A DNA stretch of 64,000 nucleotides from Tanytarsus gracilentus (Eukaryota; Arthropoda; Insecta; Diptera; Chironomidae). Below the pieces are notes generated by a model. That model was not told where the DNA came from and searched no databases. It saw only the letters and a list, made by a program, of their open reading frames with translations. Positions 1-11,024 of the stretch are shown here, one piece after another. A program made the position numbers and the translations under genes. The stretch covers positions 868,001 to 932,000 of the forward strand of contig JAXRKN010000031.1 in assembly GCA_038502055.1 (NCBI GenBank). The letters are read 5' to 3'. Numbering within the stretch: position 1 is the first letter of the stretch; every line of letters begins with the position of its first letter.

Positions 1-3
1 TAG

Positions 4-3000
4 GAATCACGAAAAAATTCCATTGAGTGGTGGAAATTTCGGAGAGAGATGGAAAGCATTTATAGTTCCTGTGGACCTTATGTGCAATACAATTCGAGGT
101 TATGGCGTTGCAATTTTTTGGTATCCAAATGAAAAACATTTTGAGATTTTTGATGAAGGATTTTCGAGTGAAATAAAGAGAATTTTTCATCGCAATGACA
201 TTCCTACGGTTGATAAGCAGGTGAGAACATTAAAATTTTAAAAAATAATCTAATTTTTCTGATTTTTAGGTGTTATCTTTTGCGGATAAGGAAGCTCAAA
301 GTATTTCAGTGTCTGGTGGCAAGGGATCGTCACTCGCTATTTTGAGAATCATTCAAGAGACAAAAGGCGAACAATTTTATGATAATCGAAATCGAAATTA
401 TCAAGTGCTGAATGCTCTCGTCGATCAATTTTCATCGCCAAAGGCAGCCAATAAATTGCTTAAAAGCAAACATTTAATTAGCAGAGACACACCAAATAGT
501 GGCAGAGCTCGAGCAGGTTCCATTACGAAAATAATTTTTCCCGATCCAAACGACATGGATGATGCACCTGATTTTTATGTACCTCAAGGATTTGTTGTTA
601 GCGTTTCAGCATATGAAGAACACTTGAAAACTTATCTTGAAGTAAGAAAAGCTATTCGAGAACTCGAATCAATTGCGTATGAGAAAATTGATGGTGATAT
701 TGAAGAAGCGTGTCGGAGAGTTCAAAAAGCCTTTTCAGATACTTGTGTTAGTCAACTGATAAAGATTGATATTGTATCGAGATTAAGACAAATTAGAGAG
801 CTTGATGAGAATGCAAGATTTGCAGTTAGGTCATCGGGTGTGACAGAAGATGGTGATGAACTTTCATCGGCAGGGCAAAATCAAACTTTTTTGGGTAAAA
901 TTAATTTTTTCAAAAATTTAGTTTCAAAAATTTAAAATAATTTTTAAGGTCTCAAAACCAACGATGAAGTTTTCAACGCAATCATCAAGTGCTGGTCGTC
1001 ACTCTATTCCCACCAAAGTGTTCTTTATCGCAAGCAAAATATTCAGCCTGTCGTGACATCGATGGCAGTCGTGATCCAAAAGATGGTCGACGCTGAAAGT
1101 GCTGGAGTTCTTTTTTCTCGTCACTTCCTCAACGGAGATCCAAGTGTGATTGTTATCACTGCCAATTATGGCCTCGGTGAGTCAGTGGTGTCGGGAAGAA
1201 GTGAACCTGATACAATTTTGGTTAAAAGAAATTATACAAGCGACAAAGTTGAAATGCTTGCGTCAATTGTTGGCGATAAAAAATTCGCAATCGAAATGGA
1301 TTCCGAAGAAATGACAAAAGAAGTTGAGCTTGATGATGAAAAAAGAAAGAATTCTTGTTTAAGTTCTGATATTGCTTTAAAGCTTGCAAAAATGTCAATT
1401 GTGCTGGAAAAGTTCTTCGGAACACCGCGTGACATTGAATTTGCAGTGACAAAAGATCGAAAAATTTATTTACTGCAATCACGTGCGATCACGGCTTTAA
1501 ACAACTACACAGACTTTGAGATTGCCAATGAGAGAAATTCGGCTTTCATGAGCTGCCAAGAAATTTGTTCCAAAGGAAACGTTGGCGAGGTTCTTGTGGG
1601 CGCAACTTCTTCGCTGTCGCAAAGCATCACACGTGATGTTATTGACAATCAAGTTGAGAAACAAATGATGGGAGGAAAAGAGAATTTAATTTATCCAAAA
1701 TATTTTCCAATTTCTCAGCATCACATTCTAATTGATGCGGGAAAATTAATGTTCGCGGGATTACCAAAAGAGATTCAAGTGATGGATGAAGCAATGTTTT
1801 TGGGAGTTTTTGGAAACAATGTCCTTGCTCACTATCCAGAAATTGAGTCAATTTGCCACCACCGAAATATTTATCGAGGCGATACAAATCAAAGAATGAT
1901 ACAGTTTAAAGTGTTTGGAGATTGTTGGTGGAACATTAACTCGTACATGAATAAAGCACATCAAAGTATTTCTGAAATGAAGACGAGATTAAGTGAGAGA
2001 AGTCTCTTTAAACATAAAACATCCACGGAAGTTGTGAATTTAATTAATTCAGAGATGAAAAACTTTGAGACTATTGGGTTGAGCCATTTAGCAACATCTA
2101 ACAATAGTATTTTATATCAGATTATAGCATTTCTAATTTTACTATTTGGAGCGAAGAAAATGACAACGGAACATCAGAGAGACATCACACAGATTTTATG
2201 TGAGCTACTTTACAAACTGAAATTCCAGTAAAATGCACTATTTAACCTTTGAAATATTTTTCTAGCCTCCATTGGAAACATTGAGTCAGCAAATGTTCCT
2301 GAAATGATGCGCGAAATTGCCAAATCAATCCAAAATCAAAAGAAAGATGAAGAATTTCTTCAAGTTGAACCATGCAATGGAGTCAAATGGCTTCAAAAAA
2401 ATTGCACTGAAGCATTTGAACTCTTTCAAAAGTTCATCGAACGTCATGGACATCGAGGATTTAGGGAGTTCGATTTAATGTCCGCAACGTGGGCGATGCA
2501 GCCTGAAAAAGTTGTCGAAATGATTCAAGCTAATTTAAAATTTGGAGTTCCAGAGGTATCGACTAAGAATACTGGAAAAATTCTTGATGAACTCAAAACT
2601 CCGCTGGGTAAACGTGCAAAAATATTTCTGGGAAAAATTATACCTCGCTATCACAAAGCAGTTCAAAGGCGAGAAGAAACTAAAAGTATCGTAATTAACG
2701 CGGTAAATGAGCTACGAAAAAGTTTCATATATCTTAGCAAAAAAATGGTCAACGAAGGATATTTACCCGATAAAGAATTAATTTATCATCTGACCTACCG
2801 AGAAATTAAGACCGTGATTAAAACAAGAAACAGTCAACTTATTAATAATGCAATTAGAAGACAAAAAATGCATCCAAAACTTGATTTATTAAAATTCGAA
2901 GAAATCATGTTCGGCGTGCCAAAACCAATTTCACAGACGAGTAAAAATGATGAAGTTGAGGGTGACGTTCTTGTGAGAGGGTAAACTTAAAAATTTATTT

Positions 3001-3435
3001 TCTTTAATCTTTGCTGTCGACTGATTTAAAATTAAATCTGAGATTAAATTCTAAATCTGAGATTAAATGCTAAATCTTGGATTAATTTTAAAACTTGGGT
3101 TTAAATTTTTAATCTCCGATTATTTTAGATTGCCAGTCTGCAGTGGAATCGTTACTGCACGCGCTTGTGTAATAGGGACGTTTTCTGAAATTCACAAGCT
3201 CCAACGAGGCGATATTCTAGTGACCTACTCAACGGACATAGGATGGTCTCCATATTTTCCCCTGCTAAGTGGAATTTGTACAGAAATCGGCGGCTTAATC
3301 TCTCACGGTGCAGTCGTCGCAAGAGAATGCAATTTACCGTGTATTGTTGGAGCATCAAGAGCCACTGAAAGAATCAAGCATGGCGAAATAATTACATTAA
3401 ATGGTGATGAGGGCTTAATTTCAGTTGCAATGTAA
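4..3435 (+). CDS. PEP synthase / rifampicin phosphotransferase-like (PigC-like) protein, 5' end missing
   Basis: Proteins of this family move phosphate from ATP through a phosphohistidine to pyruvate or another acceptor; the insect substrate is not known to me. Exons by splice sites and phase: 4-220, 270-894, 949-2199, 2266-2980, 3129-3435 (about 1,037 residues here). TAG at 1-3 looks like a splice acceptor, so coding continues upstream. Visible family motifs: SGGKGSSLA and VPQGFVV (ATP-grasp start), FAVRSSGVTEDGDELSSAGQ, GLGESVVSG, IEFAVTKDRKIYLLQSRAIT (end of the ATP domain), a ~450-residue middle acceptor-type region, then the mobile swivel domain with STDIGWSP and GGLISHGAVVARE, whose His is the expected phosphorylation site. 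All signature segments are intact, so an active enzyme is likely. The usual LQSRPIT has Ala for Pro. Introns are 49-148 bp. The resemblance to bacterial enzymes is a family trait; the multiple introns show this is a resident nuclear gene. Confidence 0.9.
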
Positions 3436-3577
3436 ATATTCAGAAAATTTAAAAATAAATTTACTAAAAATCTAAAATAAAATCTCACATCACTGCTGCA
3501 CTGACATAATTTTCTTCTTACACAAATTTAAGTTGATTGTCCTCTAGATTGAAAGCGTGAAAATAAATTTTATTAAA

Positions 3578-4198
3578 ATGATGTGTACACCAACTCGAAG
3601 ACGTTCCTATCAGTGAGTAACTTTGATTTAAGTCACCAAGTATCAAAATTTAATTAAATTCATACCAAAATTACTAAGGGATCATCGTCAATATTACGAA
3701 AATGTTAAGCCCAAGGTCATTACACGATGGGAAAATGGCCCGCCAAAGATTAAGTCTGAAAAGAGTGGAAATAAGCTTGAGCGTCGTATGAGTGACACTT
3801 TTCTAGTGCAACCACGCCATGCACTTCCAGTAGATCTTTTACATCACAACGTCTTGCAAGAGAATGAAGAGGAAGATAATGTTTTTGAAAATCGCATCGA
3901 AGAAACAGAAGAAAATGGCCAAGAGACCAGCTTCCAAGCATTGGACTCATCGCAGAACAAATTAAGCAGCACAATGAGCAAGTTTCATCGTATTTTCGGC
4001 AAACTTAGAGAGCACATGAAGGCTGACACAACAACTCAAGGCGAGCGTATTTTTATCACGAAGCAAATCAAAAATCTCTTGGTCAGTGTCAATCAGGTTG
4101 AATTTTTGATGGCGGATTTGACTGAAAGAACCAACAGAATGGAAATGTTCTTGGAGAATCGCAGCAAAGGATTAGATTGGAATTATTGGCAAAATTAA
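3578..4198 (+). CDS. Unrecognised two-exon protein with helical C-terminal half
   Basis: Exons 3578-3612 and 3679-4198, phase 2, intron 66 bp (GTGAGT..AAG). The start MMCTPTRRRSYQ is chosen because the second exon is open up to its acceptor and continues in frame from this short exon. About 184 residues: a basic N-terminus, a segment rich in acidic residues around residues 80-100 (EENEEEDNVFEN), then a hydrophilic helical region with heptad-like leucine, phenylalanine and isoleucine spacing (SKFHRIFGKLREHMK, then KQIKNLLVSVNQVEFLMADL), ending WNYWQN. No signal peptide or membrane segment. I do not recognise the family; a coiled-coil or complex-assembly role is only a guess. It lies about 140 bp after the PEP-synthase-like stop. 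A possible polyadenylation signal (AATAAA) follows near 4260. Confidence 0.7.
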
Positions 4199-4353
4199 TT
4201 GATTATTGAGTGTCCATCTCTTCTTATTTTTCTAAACTGCAATTAAAATTTTAAATCATAAATAAATCTCTCACTTTACTCAATCTCATTCGTCTCTAGC
4301 GTCAGTCAGACTTTAGCTTTAAAAACGAGAGCATCTAAAGTGAATTTCACGCG

Positions 4354-6461
4354 ATGACACGTGCTTCAAGTTTTTGCATTATCGCACAGTTAATTTTCTT
4401 TGTATTTCTAATGAGTGCTTTTCAATGTCAACGACGAGGTTTCTCTCGGAGACGATTTCAACCACCGCCCATGCCACTTCCACCTTTGTTTCCACCTGCA
4501 TATCCATTTTGGTATGAAAATCAAGAATATCCACTCAATCATAATCAAAATCAAATCACGCAGAGGGAAGAAAATATTCCAAAGTCTCAGTGTCCTTTTG
4601 TGCATATTAAAAAAGTGACTGGTGATGGATTGTATGGGATGATTTTATTCAAAAATCAATTAATTGCTGAAGGTGTTGTGATAGAAATTGAATTTGACGA
4701 TTTCATTGTTGCTTTTGTGGTATAAATAATTTTTTATTAATACTTAAAATAAATTTTGAAAACATTAATTTTTTAGAACGATTTTTCACACTCAACATCA
4801 AGTGACAACAAAAATTTTATAATCTCCAATAAATCAAAGAAAATTGAAAAATTTGAGGAGGTAAAAATAAATTTCTATGCAAAGTATTCGACTCAAAATC
4901 AACAATCATCGATAACTCGTTTAAAATTTAACAACCATCAGCTATGTCCTGATGAGTACGAAGAAAATGGCTGTGCGAAATTCGAAATGTTAACAAATGG
5001 CACTGAAGGAAGATGGGATGGAATTTTGACTGTTTATCCTCGACAACGAAATAGTGAGATTCAAATCGAGTTAGAAATTGACGAGTTTTCGTTTGCTTTA
5101 GGAGTGAGTTAAAAAATTTAAAAAATCTTTAAAAAATTCGTAACATTTTGAAATATTTAGAATGACTTTGGAAATTCAATCACGACTGACCAAAAAGTGT
5201 ATAAAATTACTGGCTTCAACTCGAATTATCCACTCATTATAAATTTATTCCTAATATACAATGAACTCGATAGAATTCCAAATCTAAATGAAATTAGAGT
5301 TAATGGCCAACAAGTCTGCTTAGCAGACATTCTTCAAGAATCGAAATCATATTCAATGATGCCACCCGCATTTAATCGAACAATGAGTAGTAGTGATATG
5401 TTTTTATTGACCGACATGCCCCTTTACACATTTCCTAATGTCACGTTATCACCAAAGACTGTTAATAATGTGAGTGGACGTATTTAATTAATTATGTAAC
5501 AAATTAACAAGGTTGTGTTTAAATTTTAGACAAATTTTCAATGTGAAAATATCACCAATATACTCAAATCTCGTGTAAACAGTGGCATCATTGCACTAGC
5601 TGGTCAATTTCCATTTCATGTTGCATTATTTTATGACATTCGATACCAATGTGGTGGCTCATTGATTACAGAAAAGGCTACAATTTCAGCGTCGCATTGT
5701 GTCGTTAATTCAACTCAACATTTGCTTCCATTTAATAAGTTTCAGCTTCTTTTTGGATCGGTTGATTTGTTAAACTTAACCGGAAATGAAGCGATTAGAG
5801 AAGTTGAGGAAATTTTTAAGCATCCAAATTATGAATATGACAGAATTGTGAAGCAAGACATAGCTATCATTAAAATCCAGGGAAATCTTCAATTTTCAAA
5901 TTTTATTCGACCAATTTGTCTTCCTGACTCACTGCCATCAATCACCACACAAATTAATAAGAATCTATTGATTATGGGCTTTGGCTCATCAATTGAGAGC
6001 CTTTTTCAAAGCAGATTTCTTCACTTTGGCAGCATGGAAGTAATATCCAGAAAAAAATGCACAGAGAAAATTATTTTCGCTCTTCTGCCAGAGCAATCAA
6101 CTTTCTGTGCAAAAGCAAATGAAAATGTCCTCGCGTGTCCAGGTGAGAAAATTCTTAATTTAAAAGAATATTTAAAGTTTTTTTAAAAAATTTATAAAAA
6201 ACCGTTACAAAAAAAAATTCAAATTTTAAGCCACGTTTTCATTTTGTCAAGTTTAATGAATTTAAAAAAATTGACAATTAAAAATTGATTTTTCAAGGTG
6301 ATAGCGGAGGCGGCATAATTGAAAATATCAACGGAATTTTTTACTTGAGAGGAATTGCATCAGTAACTTTGACAGAAATTAGTGGAAGGTGCAATGTTGA
6401 AAATCCCGTTGGATTTACGGATGTTAAATCATTTGTTGATTGGATTAAGACCAAAATTTAG
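4354..6461 (+). CDS. Secreted gd-like serine protease (S1A) with duplicated N-terminal module
   Basis: Exons 4354-4719, 4777-5103, 5161-5469, 5530-6142, 6298-6461; the first three introns are phase 0 and the last is phase 1. The protein starts with a signal peptide (hydrophobic IIAQLIFFVFLMSAF), followed by a Pro-rich stretch and two copies of a Cys-beginning module: CPFVHIKKVTGDGLYG, and CPDEYEENGCAKFEML followed by GRWDGILTVYP. This resembles the N-terminus of Drosophila gastrulation-defective (gd). The C-terminal trypsin fold keeps the catalytic triad: His in ISASHC, Asp in KQDIAIIKI, Ser in CPGDSGGG. The residue six before the catalytic Ser (chymotrypsin position 189) reads Leu, not Asp, so classical trypsin Arg/Lys preference is not expected. 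The usual GDSGGP is GDSGGG. A role in an extracellular protease cascade is inferred from the family. Confidence 0.85.
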
Positions 6462-6499
6462 CCCTCAAATTTTATTTAATAAATTTAATACTTTTAAGT

Positions 6500-7160
6500 G
6501 ATACTGTTGACATAAACACTCCGAAATAGGGTAATTCTATCGCTGGGTGGTTGCATGGCCAAGTTGTTGTTCACAAAATTACGCTTCATGATATTGATCC
6601 ATTCACAGAATTGTCATGTCAAGCGGTGGAGATAAAATTGATGAAAAAGAAGATTATGAAGTTGTTTTCGGTGGAGACAGAAAAGACATTGGAGTTGACT
6701 AAATGAGTGTCTGTGATGGAATCATGGAAAGGATTAAAATTATGCAACAATTTCTATAAAAAGAAAAATACACAAATTTCATCTTCATGTACAATTAACA
6801 TGTGATTTTCAATGCAATATTTATTAGCATTTAAATTAGATAATTTAAATTAGAGTCTGGATTGAAATTAATTTTTTAATTATTTCTTAAATTAAATTAA
6901 ATTAAATTAAAATTACACCGAAAGAAGTTATGCAATAGGGCAGGATAAAAATAAAAACGATTACTTCTCGGATTAGCAATGTTGTCTTGAATTTCAATTC
7001 TCTTATCTACAATCAAAAAGGAACTAAGAAAATTCGAGTCGTTAGAACCTTCGACGAAAAAGTTCTTTCGTACAGTTGGATGCTTATGTTAACGAAGATT
7101 TTGGAAGTCATGGCTTGAGTGTCAGCAGATATGTTGACAATTTCTTGTAAATCAAAATTT
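6500..7160 (+). pseudogene. Possible decayed coding remnant, family not recognised
   Basis: Two stretches read like protein but are broken. Around 6530-6700, after a CCGAAATAG acceptor-like site, one frame gives GNSIAGWLHGQVVVHKITLH then LSCQAVEI; a neighbouring frame continues EKEDYEVVFGGDRKDIGVD and stops. Around 6955-7150 one frame gives SRISNVVLNFNSLIYNQKGT and RVVRTFDEKVLSY, then the sense moves to another frame, LDAYVNEDFGSHGLSVSRYV, before a stop. The frame changes with no usable splice sites suggest a pseudogene. No start codon was found and no family recognised. The rest of the 6462-7368 gap is AT-rich and featureless. It could also be chance reading in AT-rich DNA. Confidence 0.3.
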
Positions 7161-7368
7161 ATTATTTTAACAAAATTTAATTCAACTTAACTTAACAGTG
7201 GTAAAATTCAAAATTACAAAATTGAGGAAAAAACTTCTCAAATTTCTCAATTCTCGGTGTTGAGAATTTTTTCGTATCACCTCCGCATGGTCTTTTGTGT
7301 CTCATTCTTTTCATTATCTTCAACGCGTGAACTTCTATAAAAAATTTTAATTCAATTTTAAATCAACC

Positions 7369-8589
7369 ATGAGCTCATTTTTAAAGTTTCTGCTGATTTA
7401 CTTTCTCGCGATTGTCAATTTAGCTAAAAGCGATGGTAAGATGAAATTAAATATAAGATAATAGTGAAAAAAAATTCTCTTTCAATTAGACACCATGGAA
7501 CTCACCTGCTCATCCAATAAAGATTGTACGAGTTTCGAGGATAAAATAGTCGGAAGTGATTGTAAAAATGGCGAGTGTACATGTTGGCTTCGGAGAACGG
7601 AAAACAATCATGAAAAAATGCCATGCATACCCAGGGTAAGTAATTAAATCGAAATACATTTAAAGCACATTTCATTTTCTTCTTTTTCCAGTCAACAACA
7701 AGAATTCTCGGAGAAAGAAGTCGCACATGTCCATGTGATCTTCCACACACGGAATGCGTTGGCGGCTTATGTAAGTGTATCGAGGGATTTATGCAGTCTG
7801 ATGAGAGCAGTAAATGTGTTCCTAAGTCCATTATGGTTGGCAAAAGCTGTGAAGTTAGTGAGCAGTGCAAGAAATATGATAAATTGACAGAATGCATCGA
7901 GAAAGTCTGCCAATGTCCAAAGAGATTTACTGAAATCGGAAATCAATGTCGAAGTGTTGTGAGCAGAGGAAAAAGCCTCTGTAAGGATGTCGGCGATTGT
8001 CAAGAAAATGAGGAATGCTTCGAAGAGAGATGTGCGTGCAAAAACGAGTTTGTGGCATCAGAAATAAAGGTTGGTTAAATTTTTAAATCCACTAAAATTC
8101 AAAATTAATCTAGGATTTAAAATTAATCCTGATTTAGTTTAAACATTTTTTAATCTCGGATTAAATTTAAATTTTCTTTTAAAGAGTCAAGAGAAGTGCG
8201 TGCCGTTCGCTAACCTCGGCCACAAATGCAACGAAACTCTTCAATGTGAGATGGGTCTCGGTGCTGGATCGACTTGTGAAAATAATATTTGCATTTGTAA
8301 CTCAAATCACACCCAACTCGATATCGGGGATAAAACAATTTGTCATCGAAGCATTTATTACGGAGACAGCTGCAATAGTCACAATGAATGTGTCGCCTAT
8401 CGGCAAGAAGCTGCGATGTCATGCCGAAATCATAAATGTGTTTGTTCAGATGGCTACGAACTATGGGATGCCTACACCAAAAGATGTGTCAAGAGCATGA
8501 GTTTGAGATCATCATCGGATAAAGCGAAATCTCTGCACGTGTTATCAATTTTGGTCTTGTCGTGTCTAATTGCTTGGTGGAAGTTTTGA
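7369..8589 (+). CDS. Secreted EB-module, Cys-rich protein with C-terminal hydrophobic tail
   Basis: Exons 7369-7435, 7490-7635, 7692-8069, 8185-8589, all borders consistent with phase. The N-terminus is a signal peptide (FLKFLLIYFLAIVNLAKSD). About 130 residues of repeated Cys patterns follow, of the form C..C..C..G.C.C..., for example CVGGLCKCIEGF, CIEKVCQCPKRF, CFEERCACKNEF, CENNICICNSNH and CRNHKCVCSDGY. This matches the EB module of nematode and insect secreted proteins. The C-terminus is a hydrophilic spacer (SLRSSSDKAKS) then VLSILVLSCLIAWWKF with nothing cytoplasmic after it, which fits a GPI-anchor signal better than an ordinary membrane helix. Likely a cell-surface or extracellular protein. 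Function is unknown; it could bind ligand or matrix. Confidence 0.8.
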
Positions 8590-9612
8590 AAGTTTAATTA
8601 TGGTAGGGAGAAATAAAAATATTTGGGGATGTTTAAATTGTTAATGATATTCAAAATTTGTAAATTTCATAAATTTAGTGGATGTTAAAAATATTTCATT
8701 AATTTTGTAATGCTCAAAAGATTTAATAAAAGTTGTTTAAAAATCATTCAAAATCATTAAAAAATTATCTGGAACTCGACGAAATAAATTTCGTAAATAA
8801 AAAATATTTGGTTTCTTTTTTTTTGAATTAGTCACGTACGCAAAATGATCTACTAAAAAATAATTAAATAAGCAAGAAATTGAGGAGAGAGATTATTGTG
8901 TCGAGCTGTCTGAGATTTTATGAAGCTAGGAGAGTTAAAAAAATTTAGAAATAACGTAACAAAATCATTTGGTTAATTTTAAATATCTCATTTTAAAAAA
9001 TGTTCCATTGCTTTGAATTAAATTTTTTTCTTCTTCTAAATCTACTCAAAATTTCCACTAATGATTCATCAAAAATTTTCCATCCCATGAACTCATCGGC
9101 TGATTTTTTCACGCACGTCTTAAACAATCCCTGACCTAAATTTCCGTAAACACATTTCCAGTTTCTTGTTTGTTAGAAACAGTGTATCATCGCATCTCAT
9201 CCATAGCCAATTTTTATGTCGTCTTGAATTTATGATTTACTCGCGACTTGTTTATTTCGCGAACCCAAAACACACAAATTTCAAATTGAAAAGAAATTTC
9301 AAGTGAATTTTCTTATTATGTACACTCTCATATGATGCTGAGTCGAGAGCTGTGTGACGAGAAGAGAGCACTAGCTGATAACCTCAATTTTGAACTTTTC
9401 ATTTATATACAAGTCACTGCTCGTTTACTTTAAGATGTACTGAAAACAAACTGCTCATTTCTATTCTGACTGCTGTAGAGTGAAGGAAAAAATATAAGTT
9501 GCAAAAAGTGATCAGACGATCAACGCGAGGACTATAAAAAGTTATTAATCAGTGCCACTTTTTAAAAAAAGTGTAACTAACTAAACTGTACTCTAAAACC
9601 ATAAACATTTAC
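8590..9612. other. Intergenic, AT-rich, likely promoter of the next gene at its right end
   Basis: No coding sequence is supportable on either strand. The stretch near 9395-9410 contains TTTATATAC, a possible TATA element about 200 bp before the ATG at 9613; this is a weak motif call only. The rest is poly-A/T-rich sequence. Confidence 0.4.
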
Positions 9613-10705
9613 ATGATAAAGACAAATATTAAGAAAGATAAAAGTGTGATCGAAATTAATCCATTCAAGGAATATTTCATTCCAAGTGATAACAGTACAA
9701 GTTTCATTCAATCACTGCAATCCTGCGACGGTGAGTCCAAGAAAAACTAAAAAGTCCTGTAAAATTTTAACGGGTTTCTTTCATTTTTAACCAAAATTAT
9801 CTCAAGTCTTCTTTTTTGTCCTCAATCAAGAACAAATCACATTAATCCAGAGCAATGTTTTATAAATATTTTTCCAATCTAAGGTTCAAAGTTTTTACTG
9901 CTTTTTTTTATTGCAAATGAGTTATCAACAATTAATCATGAGACTGTGTTGGTTGACTGATATTTGGCTTTATATATTCATTTAAGAGCCGCAATTTTTG
10001 TTTTTATTTGCCTCCACGTGCGATTAATGATTATCACCAAGGGAGAGAAATGCACGTAGCCGATGACTAAGGACTTTTTATATTTTTTAATCATCAAAAA
10101 ATACATTTTGAGTTTTCTTTAAATTTCACAAAGAGCTTCTCAATTCTTAATTCAAAATCGAGCTTTTTTAAAAAATCAGAACAAAGAAATTTAATCAAAG
10201 TGAAATTTTTTCTATCTCTTCCAGATTGTGAGATGTCACGTATCTCAATGGCATGCTATGCTGCTACAAAGCATCAATACTCCGAAAAGGACAACAAGAT
10301 CGCACGTATGAAGCCAAAAGCTAAGCCACTCGAGCGAAAATATGTCGAAACCGAGGCACCAATTATGCTCGATAAATATAATGGAAAGTTAATGAACAGC
10401 ATTTGGGGTCTTTATAACAGGTAAAAAGACACGAAAATAAATTTTATAAAATATTAAATTATTTAATTTTTTTTAGAAATTCTCCACACAACTTGAAATC
10501 GTTGAATCAAGAAACTCCACTGTTTGTTTCTCCTCCTGAGCAAGGGCCAGCCACATTCAAGAAGGCAACCTTTGTTCAGTTTACGGTTCCATCATTTGGT
10601 GGAATCGTAGTTGCGGGACTTGAGACGAAAATTGAAGTCAAAAAGCCCCAAACAACAACTTTGGAGAAATTAGAAAATCTTTTCAGTTCTCCACCATTTT
10701 TCTAA
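9613..10705 (+). CDS. Unrecognised three-exon intracellular protein (~180 aa)
   Basis: Exons 9613-9730, 10225-10420, 10477-10705; phase 1 then phase 2, each with good GT..AG sites. The middle exon is bounded by TCTCTTCCAG and GTAAAAAG. The protein has no signal peptide or membrane helix. It starts MIKTNIKKDKSVIEINPFKE, has a basic region (KIARMKPKAKPLERKY), and ends in a Pro/Phe tail (ENLFSSPPFF). Cysteines are few and close together at the first junction (SCDDCEMS). I do not recognise the family. The first intron (494 bp) is longer than its neighbours. A polyadenylation-like AATAAA lies near 10755. Confidence 0.7.
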
Positions 10706-10842
10706 TCATTTAATTGTGATTGATTTTATGTTCTTTATAGACATATTTGAGAGAAATAAAATGCACTGATATACTACTTCATCAGTTTTATTAATCACAG
10801 AATCTCAAATACGAAAGTATAATAATTTTTTTAAAGCTTAAC

Positions 10843-10995
10843 TCAAACTGCCGGCTCTGGAAGCACGATACTTGAATCATAATCGGGGTCGAGGCGTGTA
10901 GGAACAATCATTTTTTTCATCACTAAAGCTTGAATTTTGCTGGTGGATAATGTTCGTTATTAATAAATTTTGGCTCGTATTTTAATGCAATTGTT
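10843..10995 (-). pseudogene. Possible coding remnant, frame broken
   Basis: On the minus strand two consecutive readings look like protein but lie in different frames: KYEPKFINNEHYPPAKFKL ending at a TAG, then, from about the same point, MIVPTRLDPDYDSSIVLPEP ending in a stop near 10843. A one-base frame change joins them, and no splice site pair explains it. The first part faintly recalls mitochondrial ribosomal protein entry regions, but that is not established. It sits immediately downstream of the F-box-like gene on the same strand. It may be a pseudogene fragment, a sequencing indel in a real last exon, or chance. Confidence 0.25.
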
Positions 10996-11024
10996 CAAAA
11001 GTTCTTTTATTTAAATTTACGGCT

